A stretch of 64,000 nt of DNA, from contig DIYI01000017.1 of the NCBI GenBank assembly GCA_002428965.1, positions 248,001 through 312,000 on the forward strand. Reading direction: 5' to 3'. The stretch's first letter is position 1. Each line of letters opens with the position of its first letter. Shown here piece after piece: positions 8,661 to 17,753 of the stretch. Origin of the DNA: Jejuia sp. UBA6058. Lineage in GTDB: Bacteria > Bacteroidota > Bacteroidia > Flavobacteriales > Flavobacteriaceae. The notes under the pieces were generated by a model. That model made no database searches and was not told the DNA's origin. It saw only the letters and a list, made by a program, of their open reading frames with translations. Position numbers and translations under genes: made by a program.

Positions 8661-9833
8661 ATGAAAAAGTTTATTTTATTTTTTGCAGCTATAATTCTTG
8701 GAGGATTTTCTGCTACTGCCACTAACACCAATTTAGATAATAATGCTCTTTCAACATTTTATAGAGGTTATGGCAACTCTTTCATATTTGTTGAAAATGG
8801 CATTGAATTTTCTGTATTTCCAGATGGACAGTTTGATTTCAATATTTTAAGATATCAGCCCAATTTGAGCATATCTTTTGGTAATAGAAATTCAAATTTC
8901 ACATTTAACTCGGGCTTTAATTACAACGCCTATGTACAGTATGATGAGTTTGGAGCCATCATCCAAATTGAAAACACCCCAGTATTTTATGACTTTTACG
9001 GACGTGTTGTTCAGGTTGGAAATGTAAATATTAGATATAACAACTTTGGGAGAGTAGCAAGAGTTGGCGGGCTATTTGTACACTATAATAGATTCAATAG
9101 ATTTTCGCACTACACAGGATTTATTAACGTGTTTAACAGATCCTATGTTTATAGACCTTGGCATAGATTTTACAGTGTTCCTACACTTGACTATTGCGTA
9201 GTTTACAACAGACCTTACAGACGTTTTTATCAACCTGTTAGATATGTTTATAATAGACCGTTTTACAACAATTTTAGACCAAGAACTTCGGTTGCAACGC
9301 GAAGAGGCAATACTATTGCAAGAAACAGAAATTATGCAACGGCAAATAGAAGTGCTAGAAATAAAACGAAAGTGAATCGTTCAGCAAATAACACAAGATT
9401 TGCATCCGATAATAGAACTATTAGAAATGACGAATCCAGAAGAATTACTAGTAACAGTGAAGTAAATAGAACAAGAACCATAAATAGAGGAACCATTGAT
9501 AATAAAAATAACAACTCTAGATATTCAAACAACAGAAGTTCTAAAACAAAAACTGTAAGACAAGCTCCTTATAGAGTAACAACAAAGGAAGTAACTAGAA
9601 CTCGGACAGCAACCGCAACAAGAAAACCAAATACGAATAACAATCGTATATATAATGGAAGTAACACAAGTAGAAAATCTTCTCAAACAATGAGAAACTC
9701 TAGAAGCAGTCAAAAACCTGCTACAAGCGTTACTAGAAATTCTAGACAAATGAATTCTAGAGCATCACAAAATAGAAGTAGTTCTAGAAACAATAATACA
9801 TCGTCATCAAATTACACTAGAAAAAGACGATAA
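8661..9833 (+). CDS. Secreted protein with a long, very basic Arg/Asn/Ser/Thr-rich tail
   Basis: 390 residues. Signal peptide (MKKFILFFAAIILGGFSATA), then a Tyr/Phe/Asn-rich beta-type domain to about residue 210 with repeating YxRxGRVxxVGxxxIRYNxFGR-like strands (residues about 110-150), including the phrase FSVFPDGQFDFN. From about 210 to the end the sequence is low-complexity Arg, Asn, Ser, Thr and Lys, almost without acidic residues, ending NYTRKRR. No T9SS domain or membrane anchor is seen. Such a tail could bind DNA, polysaccharide or the cell surface, an inference only. Solitary gene behind the sigma-54-like promoter and closed by a terminator. Confidence 0.8.
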   Translation: MKKFILFFAAIILGGFSATATNTNLDNNALSTFYRGYGNSFIFVENGIEFSVFPDGQFDFNILRYQPNLSISFGNRNSNFTFNSGFNYNAYVQYDEFGAIIQIENTPVFYDFYGRVVQVGNVNIRYNNFGRVARVGGLFVHYNRFNRFSHYTGFINVFNRSYVYRPWHRFYSVPTLDYCVVYNRPYRRFYQPVRYVYNRPFYNNFRPRTSVATRRGNTIARNRNYATANRSARNKTKVNRSANNTRFASDNRTIRNDESRRITSNSEVNRTRTINRGTIDNKNNNSRYSNNRSSKTKTVRQAPYRVTTKEVTRTRTATATRKPNTNNNRIYNGSNTSRKSSQTMRNSRSSQKPATSVTRNSRQMNSRASQNRSSSRNNNTSSSNYTRKRR

Positions 9834-9856
9834 CGAATTTTGGTTGGTTAGTTGGG

Positions 9857-9904
9857 AAGCCCTGCGATTTGTATGCCTCAAAGCAGCATCGTAGGGTTTT
9901 CTTT
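9857..9904 (+). terminator. Terminator of the basic secreted protein gene
   Basis: Stem CCCTGCGAT/ATCGTAGGG (one G-T wobble) with a 22-base loop, followed by TTTTCTTTT. Confidence 0.6.
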
Positions 9905-9906
9905 TG

Positions 9907-11364
9907 CTATTTATTAAAGAGAGTTTTTCTTATAGCGTTACTAATATCTTCAGATAAATTAAAGCGATAAACAATAAAGGAAAATACAACTATTATTAAA
10001 ATAGATTTTAGAACAATATTTATTACTGCGTTAAAACTGAAATCCCAAAAATAACCGCTTAGCACTATCATAACAATCAATCCACCAACTTTAATAGTAT
10101 TGACGGAAAAAGGCAATATTTCAAAAGCTCTATAAACAAAAGCTATTTTAAGAGTATTATATAAAAATACGGCAATAAATGTTGCCAGTGCAGCACCATT
10201 TAAGCCTAAAATGGGAATTAAAATCATATTAAGTAGCACCATTAGAATTACTAAAAAAACTCCTAAGAGCAACACAACCCTGTAATAATCACTATTAAAC
10301 AGAATAGCATTGTTACTTCCAAGTAGCGAATCGTATAGTTTAGAGCCACTTATAAATAACACAACGTACAATCCTATACGATAACTCTCATCTATCAAAC
10401 TGTATAACTCATTAATATTTAAGACAATTAGTAAAAAAATCAGTCCACCAATAACGAAAAGGTTTAAAGAACTGCGTTTATATAAGTCTGCCAAATTTTT
10501 AAAATCCTTTTCGTTCAAATATTTTGCTGTTAAGGGTAATAAAATTTGATGCATCGCCCGTTGCGGTACTGTAATAACAGTGGCAATAAATACACCTACA
10601 CTATAGTATGCGATATTTTCAATCAAAATATATTTTCCAAGCATTACCTTATCAACATCTAGCAAAATAGTAGCTATTGAACCTGCGATAATAATCAATA
10701 AGGAGTATTTTAATATATCAGCTAAATTCATGATACCCTTATATTGAAATATCGGTATTTTAACACTAAAAGCATATATCATCATGCCTACCATTCTCAA
10801 CAAGTAGACTACGACAATTCCTATCATAAATTCCTCAAGACTCAAAAAATCTAGATATAATAAAAACAGTAAAATCATAACTCCTGCCCTATGAAATACC
10901 TCTTTCATAAAATTACCAAAGACTGTTTTCAAGTTAACTTTTACCCAGGCGTAAAACACTTCAAAATACGCTAGAGCAAAAGCAATAATAAAAGTGTGCC
11001 ACAAATAATCTTTAATCATTGTATTTTCTGTGGACAGAAAGTTACCAATTGCTGCATAACCAAAATAAATAATGCTTCCTAAAACCGTAGTCATTATAAT
11101 AGGAAGGAATAGCATTAAGGTTAAAAAACTGTTTAATGTTACTCTTGTCTTAAATGATGAATAGAATTTTACCAAAGTATTATGCACTCCAAATGCCATA
11201 AGAGGCATTATTACATATGATGCCGCCAGCATATACCCCACCATACCGTAGTATGCATCACTCATAAAACTTGTATATAAAAAGAGAGTGTTAATAGCTC
11301 CTATAAGAAATCCTAGATAGGTTGATAATACATTTTTTATTGACTGGGAAGCTACTATACCCAT
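9907..11364 (-). CDS. Polysaccharide flippase (Wzx/MATE-like, polysaccharide biosynthesis family)
   Basis: 485 residues, nearly all membrane helices (about 12-14 predicted by eye), with the N-terminal layout of the O-antigen/polysaccharide exporter branch of the MOP superfamily (SQSIKNVLSTYLGFLIGAINTLFLY). Expected to flip lipid-linked glycans across the inner membrane. Its ATG overlaps the stop of the glycosyltransferase gene by one base (TAATG), so they are translated from one message; it is the last gene of the operon running from DUF4834. Substrate cannot be told from sequence. Confidence 0.87.
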   Translation of the reverse strand: MGIVASQSIKNVLSTYLGFLIGAINTLFLYTSFMSDAYYGMVGYMLAASYVIMPLMAFGVHNTLVKFYSSFKTRVTLNSFLTLMLFLPIIMTTVLGSIIYFGYAAIGNFLSTENTMIKDYLWHTFIIAFALAYFEVFYAWVKVNLKTVFGNFMKEVFHRAGVMILLFLLYLDFLSLEEFMIGIVVVYLLRMVGMMIYAFSVKIPIFQYKGIMNLADILKYSLLIIIAGSIATILLDVDKVMLGKYILIENIAYYSVGVFIATVITVPQRAMHQILLPLTAKYLNEKDFKNLADLYKRSSLNLFVIGGLIFLLIVLNINELYSLIDESYRIGLYVVLFISGSKLYDSLLGSNNAILFNSDYYRVVLLLGVFLVILMVLLNMILIPILGLNGAALATFIAVFLYNTLKIAFVYRAFEILPFSVNTIKVGGLIVMIVLSGYFWDFSFNAVINIVLKSILIIVVFSFIVYRFNLSEDISNAIRKTLFNK

Positions 11365-12641
11365 TATAATAGTTGGGATAAAGAATTAGTTAAGGTCTTT
11401 CTATGATACTTTTGAATACCTACAGGGTAAGTTTTCAAATTTTCATTTTTGTATTGGTTATAACACTCTAATATAATATTTTTTAGCGTTTGCAAATCAT
11501 TATAATTGAAATAGAATCCTGTATTAGTGTCCTTAATTATACTTTCAATATCAGAGTCCTTTGGCCCAATTGCTATAATTGGTCTTTTAGAAACCATATA
11601 TTCAAACAACTTCCCTGGTATAATACATCTAGTTTCTTCTGAATTTATCTCAACCAGGAGTAGTAATTGAGATTTTTTTTGAAATTCAATAGACTGTTCA
11701 TGAGATACATAACCTATATTATTGATATAATTACTTAAATTATACTTCTTAATACTTTCAAAAATCGAATCACTTACATAACCCACCAAATTAAGTTGAA
11801 AATTATCTTTAAAACTGGTAAATTCATTAATCAACTCGGACAAAGCCTGCCATAAAATTTTAGGGTTACGTTTAGATAAAAACGAACCAATATGAGATAA
11901 TGTAAATTTTTTGTCTAGGGAATACTTCTTAAGAGTCTCGTCATCGTATCCGTTTGTAATTACTGTAATTGGCTTATTGGTGATTTTTAAAAACTCCTTT
12001 TTAGTAACGTTGCTTGTTACAATTATGTTATCTGCAATATTTAAAACTTGCTTTTCTAAATCTTTGTGCTTCTTTTGAGACGATTTTGAGAGTTTCAATT
12101 GTTTGTGATATCCAATAGTTGTCCACGGATCTCTAAAATCTGCTATCCATTTTAAACCTAATTGTTGCTTTAATTTGAAACCTATAAGATGCAAACTATG
12201 TGGCGGTCCTGTAGTTATAACTGTATGTATATCATTTTCTGCAAGGTAACCAGAAAGAAAATTAACCGAAGGCTTTACCCAACCAATTCTAGCGTCTGGG
12301 ATAAAAAAGTTACCTCTTACATAAAGCATTAACTTCTCTATCAAAGACTGTCTATTGTTTTCTCTAATTATACCTTTACTAATAGTTTTTGCGCTTTGTT
12401 TTGAAAAAATTTGAGCTACTTTATAAGGTTCTTTTATAGGGTATTTAATTACCTCCAAATCCTCGGGAAGCTCCTTATTTAAACTTTCATCAACAATAGG
12501 GTAACTAGCGCTTTCGGGAGTAAAAACGATTGGGTTTATATCAAATTCTGGTAAATACTTAACAAATTTTAACCAGCGTTGTACTCCTGGTCCTCCAGCA
12601 GGTGGCCAATAATATGTTACTATGAGTACTTTTTTACTCAA
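11364..12641 (-). CDS. Glycosyltransferase family 4 (GT-B fold)
   Basis: 425 residues. The N-terminus YYWPPAGGPGVQRWLKFVKYL is the glycine-rich loop of GT4 enzymes, and the C-terminal half has the donor-binding part (GYVSHEQSIEFQKKSQLLLLVE, then PGKLFEYMVSKRPIIAIGP, where the E of KLFEY is the usual nucleotide-sugar ligand). It should add a sugar to a cell-envelope glycan at the cytoplasmic face. It overlaps YfhO upstream (ATGA) and the flippase downstream (TAATG). Sugar donor and acceptor are unknown. Confidence 0.87.
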   Translation of the reverse strand: MSKKVLIVTYYWPPAGGPGVQRWLKFVKYLPEFDINPIVFTPESASYPIVDESLNKELPEDLEVIKYPIKEPYKVAQIFSKQSAKTISKGIIRENNRQSLIEKLMLYVRGNFFIPDARIGWVKPSVNFLSGYLAENDIHTVITTGPPHSLHLIGFKLKQQLGLKWIADFRDPWTTIGYHKQLKLSKSSQKKHKDLEKQVLNIADNIIVTSNVTKKEFLKITNKPITVITNGYDDETLKKYSLDKKFTLSHIGSFLSKRNPKILWQALSELINEFTSFKDNFQLNLVGYVSDSIFESIKKYNLSNYINNIGYVSHEQSIEFQKKSQLLLLVEINSEETRCIIPGKLFEYMVSKRPIIAIGPKDSDIESIIKDTNTGFYFNYNDLQTLKNIILECYNQYKNENLKTYPVGIQKYHRKTLTNSLSQLL

Positions 12642-15085
12642 TCTTTCTTTGACTTAAACTCGAAAAATAAACCAATAAGCAGTAATATCCCGAATAGAGC
12701 AGAACTTGCTAAAGAAATAGTGCTTCCTGTTTTTACTACTTCAGGCTCAAACCTAAATTCTATAACATGTTCTCCCGCTGGAACTTGCATGCCTCTTAAA
12801 ATATAATTTACCCTTCGAAAACTCACCTCATTTCCATCTATATACGTCCTCCACCCATGTGGGTAGTATATTTCAGAAAATACTGCGAAACCATCGTTTT
12901 TGTTTCTTGTTTTATACTTAATATAGTTTGGTTTATATTCCTTAACCGATATCGAACGTGTAGAATCTAATTTAAAAGTTTTTTTGTATTCTTCTGGCTG
13001 CCTCTTGAATATAAAAGAATTCGAAGGTGGAGAAAAGGTGTAGATAGCTTTTTTCTTGTTGTTAAGGCTATCTAAAAGCTTAATTTCATCATTTGCGGAT
13101 AAAACCCTCTCAAGTGAATTAACAAACCATGCATTTCCATTCGCTTCATCATTCAAATAAGGAAATATATTACCCTCTTCATCTTGAGCAATAATGTATT
13201 TAGTGTTTAACATATTTAAAACATTAAAGTTGTTTCGTGATATGTACCAATCAAAAACTTCACGATAACGTTTTAATTCAGCTGCATTATAGCCATTTAA
13301 TGAGTTATGAAAATACGACGGTTTAGAAGGACCAGATACTAAATCAAAAACTCTAAAATGAGTTGTATCTTTTAAAATCTGTGTATCAATTTCGTTTGCA
13401 GAAAAAGGTTTATTCATTGTTATTGAAGAAACAAAGTCATCTTCATTAACATAACGTTTATTTACACCAACCAAATCGAATAAGATAAGTACCGCAAAAC
13501 CAATAACAACCCAATTCTTTTTAATCTTATTCTTCAAGTAACCAAAAATTAATGCCGTAGAGAGTAATACCAATATTAAACTTCTTATAGTATCTGATAT
13601 AAATATTGATTTTCTATCATCTTTAACTGCTCTTATAAAATCTTGACCATACGCCTGTATTAATTGACCGTCTCTAATACCAACAAAATCAAATACGGAA
13701 GTACCAAATAACAAAAATAAGAGCGCTGTACCACCCGCGATACCGAAAGCATACTTCAACGCTTTAAGCTTTTGTTCTCTTTTATTAAAGTCATTAAATA
13801 ACTGCACCAAACCAAAGACCCCAAGAACAGGAATACACAACTCTAAAATAACCTGTATTGATGTTACGGCACGAAACTTATTATACAAAGGCACGTAGTC
13901 GATAAATAAATTAGTCAAGAAATTTAAATTCTTGCCGTACGACAGCAACAAAGACAGAATTACACCACCTACTAACCACCATTTAAGTCGCCCTTTAACC
14001 AAATAAAGTGCAAATACAAAAAGAAACAAAATTACGGCACCAATGTAAGCAGGAGCTTCAACTCCTGGTTGTTCTCCCCAATAAGTAAGTGTTTCTTTTA
14101 CAGCCTCTCTTGCTTGAACGTGGGTTGCCCCTATCTTTCTGTAGGCATCATAGGTTTGAGAATCTTCACCAACATCTTCAACGGTGCCACCTCCCATAAA
14201 ACGTGGTATAAACAAATTGAATGTTTCTAACAAACCATAACTATACTGAGTAATGTAATCCTTATCTAATCCAGAAGTTACTTCTTTAGGTGAGCCATCT
14301 GGATTAATGGTTAATTCACTTTTACCTCTTGTACTATACTTTACATACTCTTGTGTCGCCAAAACGTTGTTGGCATTTAGACATATTGCCAATAACACCG
14401 CAGCCATAAGAATTACAAGAGACTTAAAGTAATGAGGTAATATTTTTTTCTTAAATGCATCAATTAAATAAACTACTCCCAAAACTATTACCAATAGCAA
14501 TAAATAGTAAGTCATCTGAAAATGGTTAGCTACTAACTCCAACCCCATTGCCACCGTTGTCAAAAGAAATCCAAGTATATATCGCCTTTGAAACACTAAC
14601 AATATTCCACTTAAAACCAATGGCATATAAGCAATTGCATGTGCTTTACTGTTATGACCTACCCCAAGTATAATTATTAAGTATGTTGAAAACCCAAACG
14701 CCAATGCGCCCAGTGCAGCAAGTTTAAAATCAACTTTAAGCACTAGCATAAGAATATAAAAACTTAAAAGATATAAAAACAAATAATCTGCAGGTCTTGG
14801 TAAAAAACGAAGCGTTGAATCTAACTTTTTAATGTAATTGTGCGGATATCTAGCACCCAATTGGTACGTAGGCATGCCCCCAAAAGCACTGTTCGTCCAG
14901 TAAGTTTCTTCCCCAGTTGCCTTTTTAAAATCCTTTTGCTGCTTAGACATGCCAATATATTGAACAATATCGCTCTGATATATTTGTTTGCCTTGTAAAA
15001 CAGGGCTAAAATAAGCCAAGGAAACAACGATGAACCCTAATAAAACAAGTATGTGAGAAAGAAACTTTTTAAACTGAAATTGCAT
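12638..15085 (-). CDS. YfhO family multi-spanning membrane protein
   Basis: 815 residues, a polytopic membrane protein of about 12-13 helices with large extracytoplasmic loops: after helix 1 (YFSPVLQGKQIYQSDIVQYIGM) and before the last helix (GFAVFSEIYYPHGWRTYIDG ... LRGMQVPAGEHVIEFRFEP), both features of the YfhO family. Members resemble GT-C glycosyltransferases and in Firmicutes help glycosylate lipoteichoic acid; in Bacteroidota the acceptor is unknown. It follows the DUF4834 gene by 28 bases and overlaps the glycosyltransferase gene (ATGA), so it is part of the same envelope-glycan operon. Confidence 0.9.
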   Translation of the reverse strand: MQFQFKKFLSHILVLLGFIVVSLAYFSPVLQGKQIYQSDIVQYIGMSKQQKDFKKATGEETYWTNSAFGGMPTYQLGARYPHNYIKKLDSTLRFLPRPADYLFLYLLSFYILMLVLKVDFKLAALGALAFGFSTYLIIILGVGHNSKAHAIAYMPLVLSGILLVFQRRYILGFLLTTVAMGLELVANHFQMTYYLLLLVIVLGVVYLIDAFKKKILPHYFKSLVILMAAVLLAICLNANNVLATQEYVKYSTRGKSELTINPDGSPKEVTSGLDKDYITQYSYGLLETFNLFIPRFMGGGTVEDVGEDSQTYDAYRKIGATHVQAREAVKETLTYWGEQPGVEAPAYIGAVILFLFVFALYLVKGRLKWWLVGGVILSLLLSYGKNLNFLTNLFIDYVPLYNKFRAVTSIQVILELCIPVLGVFGLVQLFNDFNKREQKLKALKYAFGIAGGTALLFLLFGTSVFDFVGIRDGQLIQAYGQDFIRAVKDDRKSIFISDTIRSLILVLLSTALIFGYLKNKIKKNWVVIGFAVLILFDLVGVNKRYVNEDDFVSSITMNKPFSANEIDTQILKDTTHFRVFDLVSGPSKPSYFHNSLNGYNAAELKRYREVFDWYISRNNFNVLNMLNTKYIIAQDEEGNIFPYLNDEANGNAWFVNSLERVLSANDEIKLLDSLNNKKKAIYTFSPPSNSFIFKRQPEEYKKTFKLDSTRSISVKEYKPNYIKYKTRNKNDGFAVFSEIYYPHGWRTYIDGNEVSFRRVNYILRGMQVPAGEHVIEFRFEPEVVKTGSTISLASSALFGILLLIGLFFEFKSKKD

Positions 15086-15113
15086 AAAAATGTATTAAAA
15101 CAAAGGAATTAAA

Positions 15114-15386
15114 TTAGTCAATTTCTTCATAATCAACATAATCACCTACATCTTTATTTGATTGACGTTGTTTTGGCATTTTATCAATACTTATTTCTCC
15201 TTCTTTTTTAGGGGTTTCGTAGTTTTTTGCATTAAACTGTTGACCAAATCGTTCCTCGGCCTTTCTAGTTACAAACTTAAATAGCATTGGAGCAAATAAT
15301 CGTGACAAAATCTTAACTCCAAAATAGATAAGCCCTATAATAAGGATAGTATTCACTAATCCAACAACGGATGCTTCCTGTAGCAT
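15114..15386 (-). CDS. DUF4834-type small membrane protein
   Basis: 90 residues from the ATG at 15386 (MLQEASVVGLVNTILIIGLIYFG); six codons further upstream only a TTG is available. One membrane helix (about residues 8-30), then a basic stretch and an acidic C-terminus ending DYVDYEEID. I recognise it as DUF4834, a family confined to Bacteroidota with no known function. It is the first gene of the YfhO-glycosyltransferase-flippase operon and diverges from the outer-membrane protein gene at 15533. Confidence 0.75.
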   Translation of the reverse strand: MLQEASVVGLVNTILIIGLIYFGVKILSRLFAPMLFKFVTRKAEERFGQQFNAKNYETPKKEGEISIDKMPKQRQSNKDVGDYVDYEEID

Positions 15387-15463
15387 AAAAATTATTTTGA
15401 ACAAAAATACAATTCTAATGATTTAAAAAACGTTCAAAAAACATAAAAAAAAGATAAAATATC

Positions 15464-15471
15464 TATATTTG
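15464..15471 (+). promoter_or_regulatory. -7 box for the 15533 operon
   Basis: TATATTTG, a full TAnnTTTG match, 61 bases before the ATG at 15533; the -33 side is A-rich and shows no clear TTG. Confidence 0.5.
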
Positions 15472-15532
15472 ATAAGATATGAAATCAAATTTCACTTTTA
15501 CGCTAACCAAGGTTTTACCCTAAATCTCCTCT

Positions 15533-16561
15533 ATGAAATTTATTAAGCGTTTACTTATTATTGTCGGTTTTTTTGCTAATAATCTAGCTTTACAAGCGCA
15601 ATATACAGATGTTATTAACTCCAACCGACCTGGAATGTCTAGAAGTGCGTTTTCAGTTGGAACAAATGTATTACAATTTGAAGTTGGCCCATATACTGTA
15701 AATGAAGATCACTCTCTATTAAATTATGAAACCTCTGGGTGGGGTGCTGATTTTGCAATAAGATATGGCTTTCTGTTCGAGGAATTAGAATTTAAAATTG
15801 AAGGATCGTATCAAAATGATACTTTCACAGATAAACGCTCATTAATTGTCCAAGAAACACCGCGCTCTAACTTCAAAAGTTTCACTTTTGGTGCCAAATA
15901 TTTAGTATTCGATCCCTACAAAAATTCTGCAGAAGAAAAACCTAATTTATATAGTTGGAAAGCGAACCGACAGTTTAAATGGAAATCTTTAATACCAGCT
16001 GTCGCCATATATGCAGGCGCTAATTTCGATACCGATAATAATCCTTACACTGCCACAGGTATTGAAGGTTTTAGCCCTAAAGTAATGCTCGCAACGCAAA
16101 ATAATTTTAATGGTGGTTGGGTTTTCGTAACGAATTTAATCAAAGACAGAATTGGTACCGACCAGTCTGATTTTAGTTATATATTAACTCTTACACATGC
16201 AATAAACGAGCAATGGGTGGTTTTTGGTGAAACTCAAGGCATTCAAAGTGATTTCTATGCAGACAACCTTTTACGTTTTGGTGGTGCCTATTTATGGAGT
16301 AAAAATTTTCAACTAGACACAGCCCTAACATTCAATACCAAAGACACTCCTTCAGTTTTCAATATTACCTTTGGAGCTTCGTACAGGCTAGATTTTCATA
16401 AAGACAAGGAAATAGACAATGGAAATTCAGCCGAGGATGTTAAAAACCGTAAAACCAAAAGTAAGAAGACAAAAACCAAGAAAAAACGCAACAAAAATGA
16501 TGAGGATGACCAACAGAAGGTAAAAAAACAAAAAAGAGAAGATGAAGATTTTGATGACTAA
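15533..16561 (+). CDS. Outer-membrane beta-barrel 'transporter'-type protein with charged tail
   Basis: 342 residues. Signal peptide (MKFIKRLLIIVGFFANNLALQAQ), then alternating amphipathic strands typical of a 12-14-strand barrel (INSNRPGMSRSAFSVGTNVLQFEVGPY ... FNITFGASYRLDF). It resembles the MetA-pathway/phenol-degradation outer-membrane family often labelled simply transporter. The last 50 residues leave the barrel and become almost purely Lys/Asp/Glu (KTKSKKTKTKKKRNKND), an odd hydrophilic tail probably facing the periplasm. It precedes the GNAT gene by 17 bases, so they share a transcript. Confidence 0.75.
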   Translation: MKFIKRLLIIVGFFANNLALQAQYTDVINSNRPGMSRSAFSVGTNVLQFEVGPYTVNEDHSLLNYETSGWGADFAIRYGFLFEELEFKIEGSYQNDTFTDKRSLIVQETPRSNFKSFTFGAKYLVFDPYKNSAEEKPNLYSWKANRQFKWKSLIPAVAIYAGANFDTDNNPYTATGIEGFSPKVMLATQNNFNGGWVFVTNLIKDRIGTDQSDFSYILTLTHAINEQWVVFGETQGIQSDFYADNLLRFGGAYLWSKNFQLDTALTFNTKDTPSVFNITFGASYRLDFHKDKEIDNGNSAEDVKNRKTKSKKTKTKKKRNKNDEDDQQKVKKQKREDEDFDD

Positions 16562-16578
16562 CTCAACTAAATTAATTT

Positions 16579-17697
16579 ATGATTACCATAAAAGAAGTAA
16601 CTTCTAAAAAGGACTTAAAAACCTTTGTGAAATTTCCTTTTAAATTATACCAATCTTCTAAATATTGGACACCACCAATAATTAGTCAAGAATTAAGGAC
16701 CTTTGATGCAAAAGAAAACCCTGTATTTAAGGATGCTGATGCTAGCTTATTTCTTGCCGTTAAAAACAATGAAGTTGTAGGACGTATAGCAGCCATAACT
16801 AATTGGTTAGAAGTTAAACATCAGAACGAAAAAAGAATGCGTTTTGGTTGGTTTGACTTTATAGATGATTTAAACGTATCAAAAGCATTGCTAAATAAAG
16901 TTGAAGAAATTGGTAAATCTCACAATCTAGAGTTTACAGAAGGCCCTATGGGTTTTTCAAATTTAGATAAGGTTGGAGCAATTGACGAGGGGTTTGATGC
17001 TGTAACACCTATGGTTACTTGGTACAATCATGAATATTATATTAAACATTATGAAGCCCTTGGTTACTCAGTTGCCAAAAAATATATTGAAAGTAGATTC
17101 CCTTTTTCCAATGTTGACCCTAATACATTTTTAAAGGCCCAAGCATTAATAAAACGGCGTTACGGCTTAACAGCTTTAAGCTTTACAAAGACCAATGAGG
17201 TTATGCCATATGCAGATAAAATGTTTGATCTTTTTAACGAAAGTTATTCTGAACTTTCGAGTTTTGTCGCTATTACTGATATTCAAAAGGAATATTTTAA
17301 AAAGAAATTTATAAGTTTCATTAATCCAGAATATATCAAGTTTGTAATTGATAAAAATGACAATTTAATTGGGTTCGCTATTGTAATGCCGGCCTATTCA
17401 AAAGCCTTACAAAAAGCTAATGGCAAATTATTTCCCTTTGGATTCACGCACGTTTTAAAAGCCCGTAAACACAGTAAAGATGTTATATTCTACCTTATTG
17501 GTATTCATCCAGAATACCAAAATAAAGGCGTTCATGCGGTAATTTTCAATGAGTATTATAATGTCTTTACAGAAAAAGGAATAAAAATGTGCTACCGCAC
17601 ACCAGAGTTAGAAGACAATCATGCCATACATAAAATTTGGAAGCATTTTGATCCTGAAGTGTATAGGAAAAGAAAAACATACAAAAAGTTACTATAA
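16579..17697 (+). CDS. GNAT-fold acyltransferase, possible N-acyltransferase of sulfonolipid/ceramide type
   Basis: 372 residues. The opening (DLKTFVKFPFKLYQSSKYWTPP ... NPVFKDADASLFLAVKNNEVVGRIAA) is that of a two-lobed GNAT family; the second lobe ends with an acetyl-CoA-type loop (YLIGIHPEYQNKGVHAVIF). In many annotations this flavobacterial protein carries the label GTP cyclohydrolase, for which I see no motif. Bacterial ceramide synthases, which N-acylate sphingoid bases, also belong to the GNAT superfamily. Its neighbourhood (Kbl/Spt enzyme, cysteine-synthase fold) makes N-acylation of capnine an attractive guess. Follows the outer-membrane gene by 17 bases; convergent with 17754-19013. 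Confidence 0.65.
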   Translation: MITIKEVTSKKDLKTFVKFPFKLYQSSKYWTPPIISQELRTFDAKENPVFKDADASLFLAVKNNEVVGRIAAITNWLEVKHQNEKRMRFGWFDFIDDLNVSKALLNKVEEIGKSHNLEFTEGPMGFSNLDKVGAIDEGFDAVTPMVTWYNHEYYIKHYEALGYSVAKKYIESRFPFSNVDPNTFLKAQALIKRRYGLTALSFTKTNEVMPYADKMFDLFNESYSELSSFVAITDIQKEYFKKKFISFINPEYIKFVIDKNDNLIGFAIVMPAYSKALQKANGKLFPFGFTHVLKARKHSKDVIFYLIGIHPEYQNKGVHAVIFNEYYNVFTEKGIKMCYRTPELEDNHAIHKIWKHFDPEVYRKRKTYKKLL

Positions 17698-17699
17698 CA

Positions 17700-17735
17700 A
17701 AAAAGGTTCGGCAAATACCGAACCTTTAGTTTTTA
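17700..17735. terminator. Bidirectional terminator
   Basis: Perfect stem AAAGGTTCGG/CCGAACCTTT with a six-base loop and T-rich flank on both strands, between two convergent genes. It serves the GNAT gene (+) and the Kbl-type gene (-). Confidence 0.85.
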
Positions 17736-17753
17736 TAAATCCCCTTACAAAGT

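Noticed and set aside
16579..17697. GTP cyclohydrolase
   Set aside because: A label I recall for similar proteins, but the zinc and GTP-binding motifs are absent and the sequence is GNAT-like.
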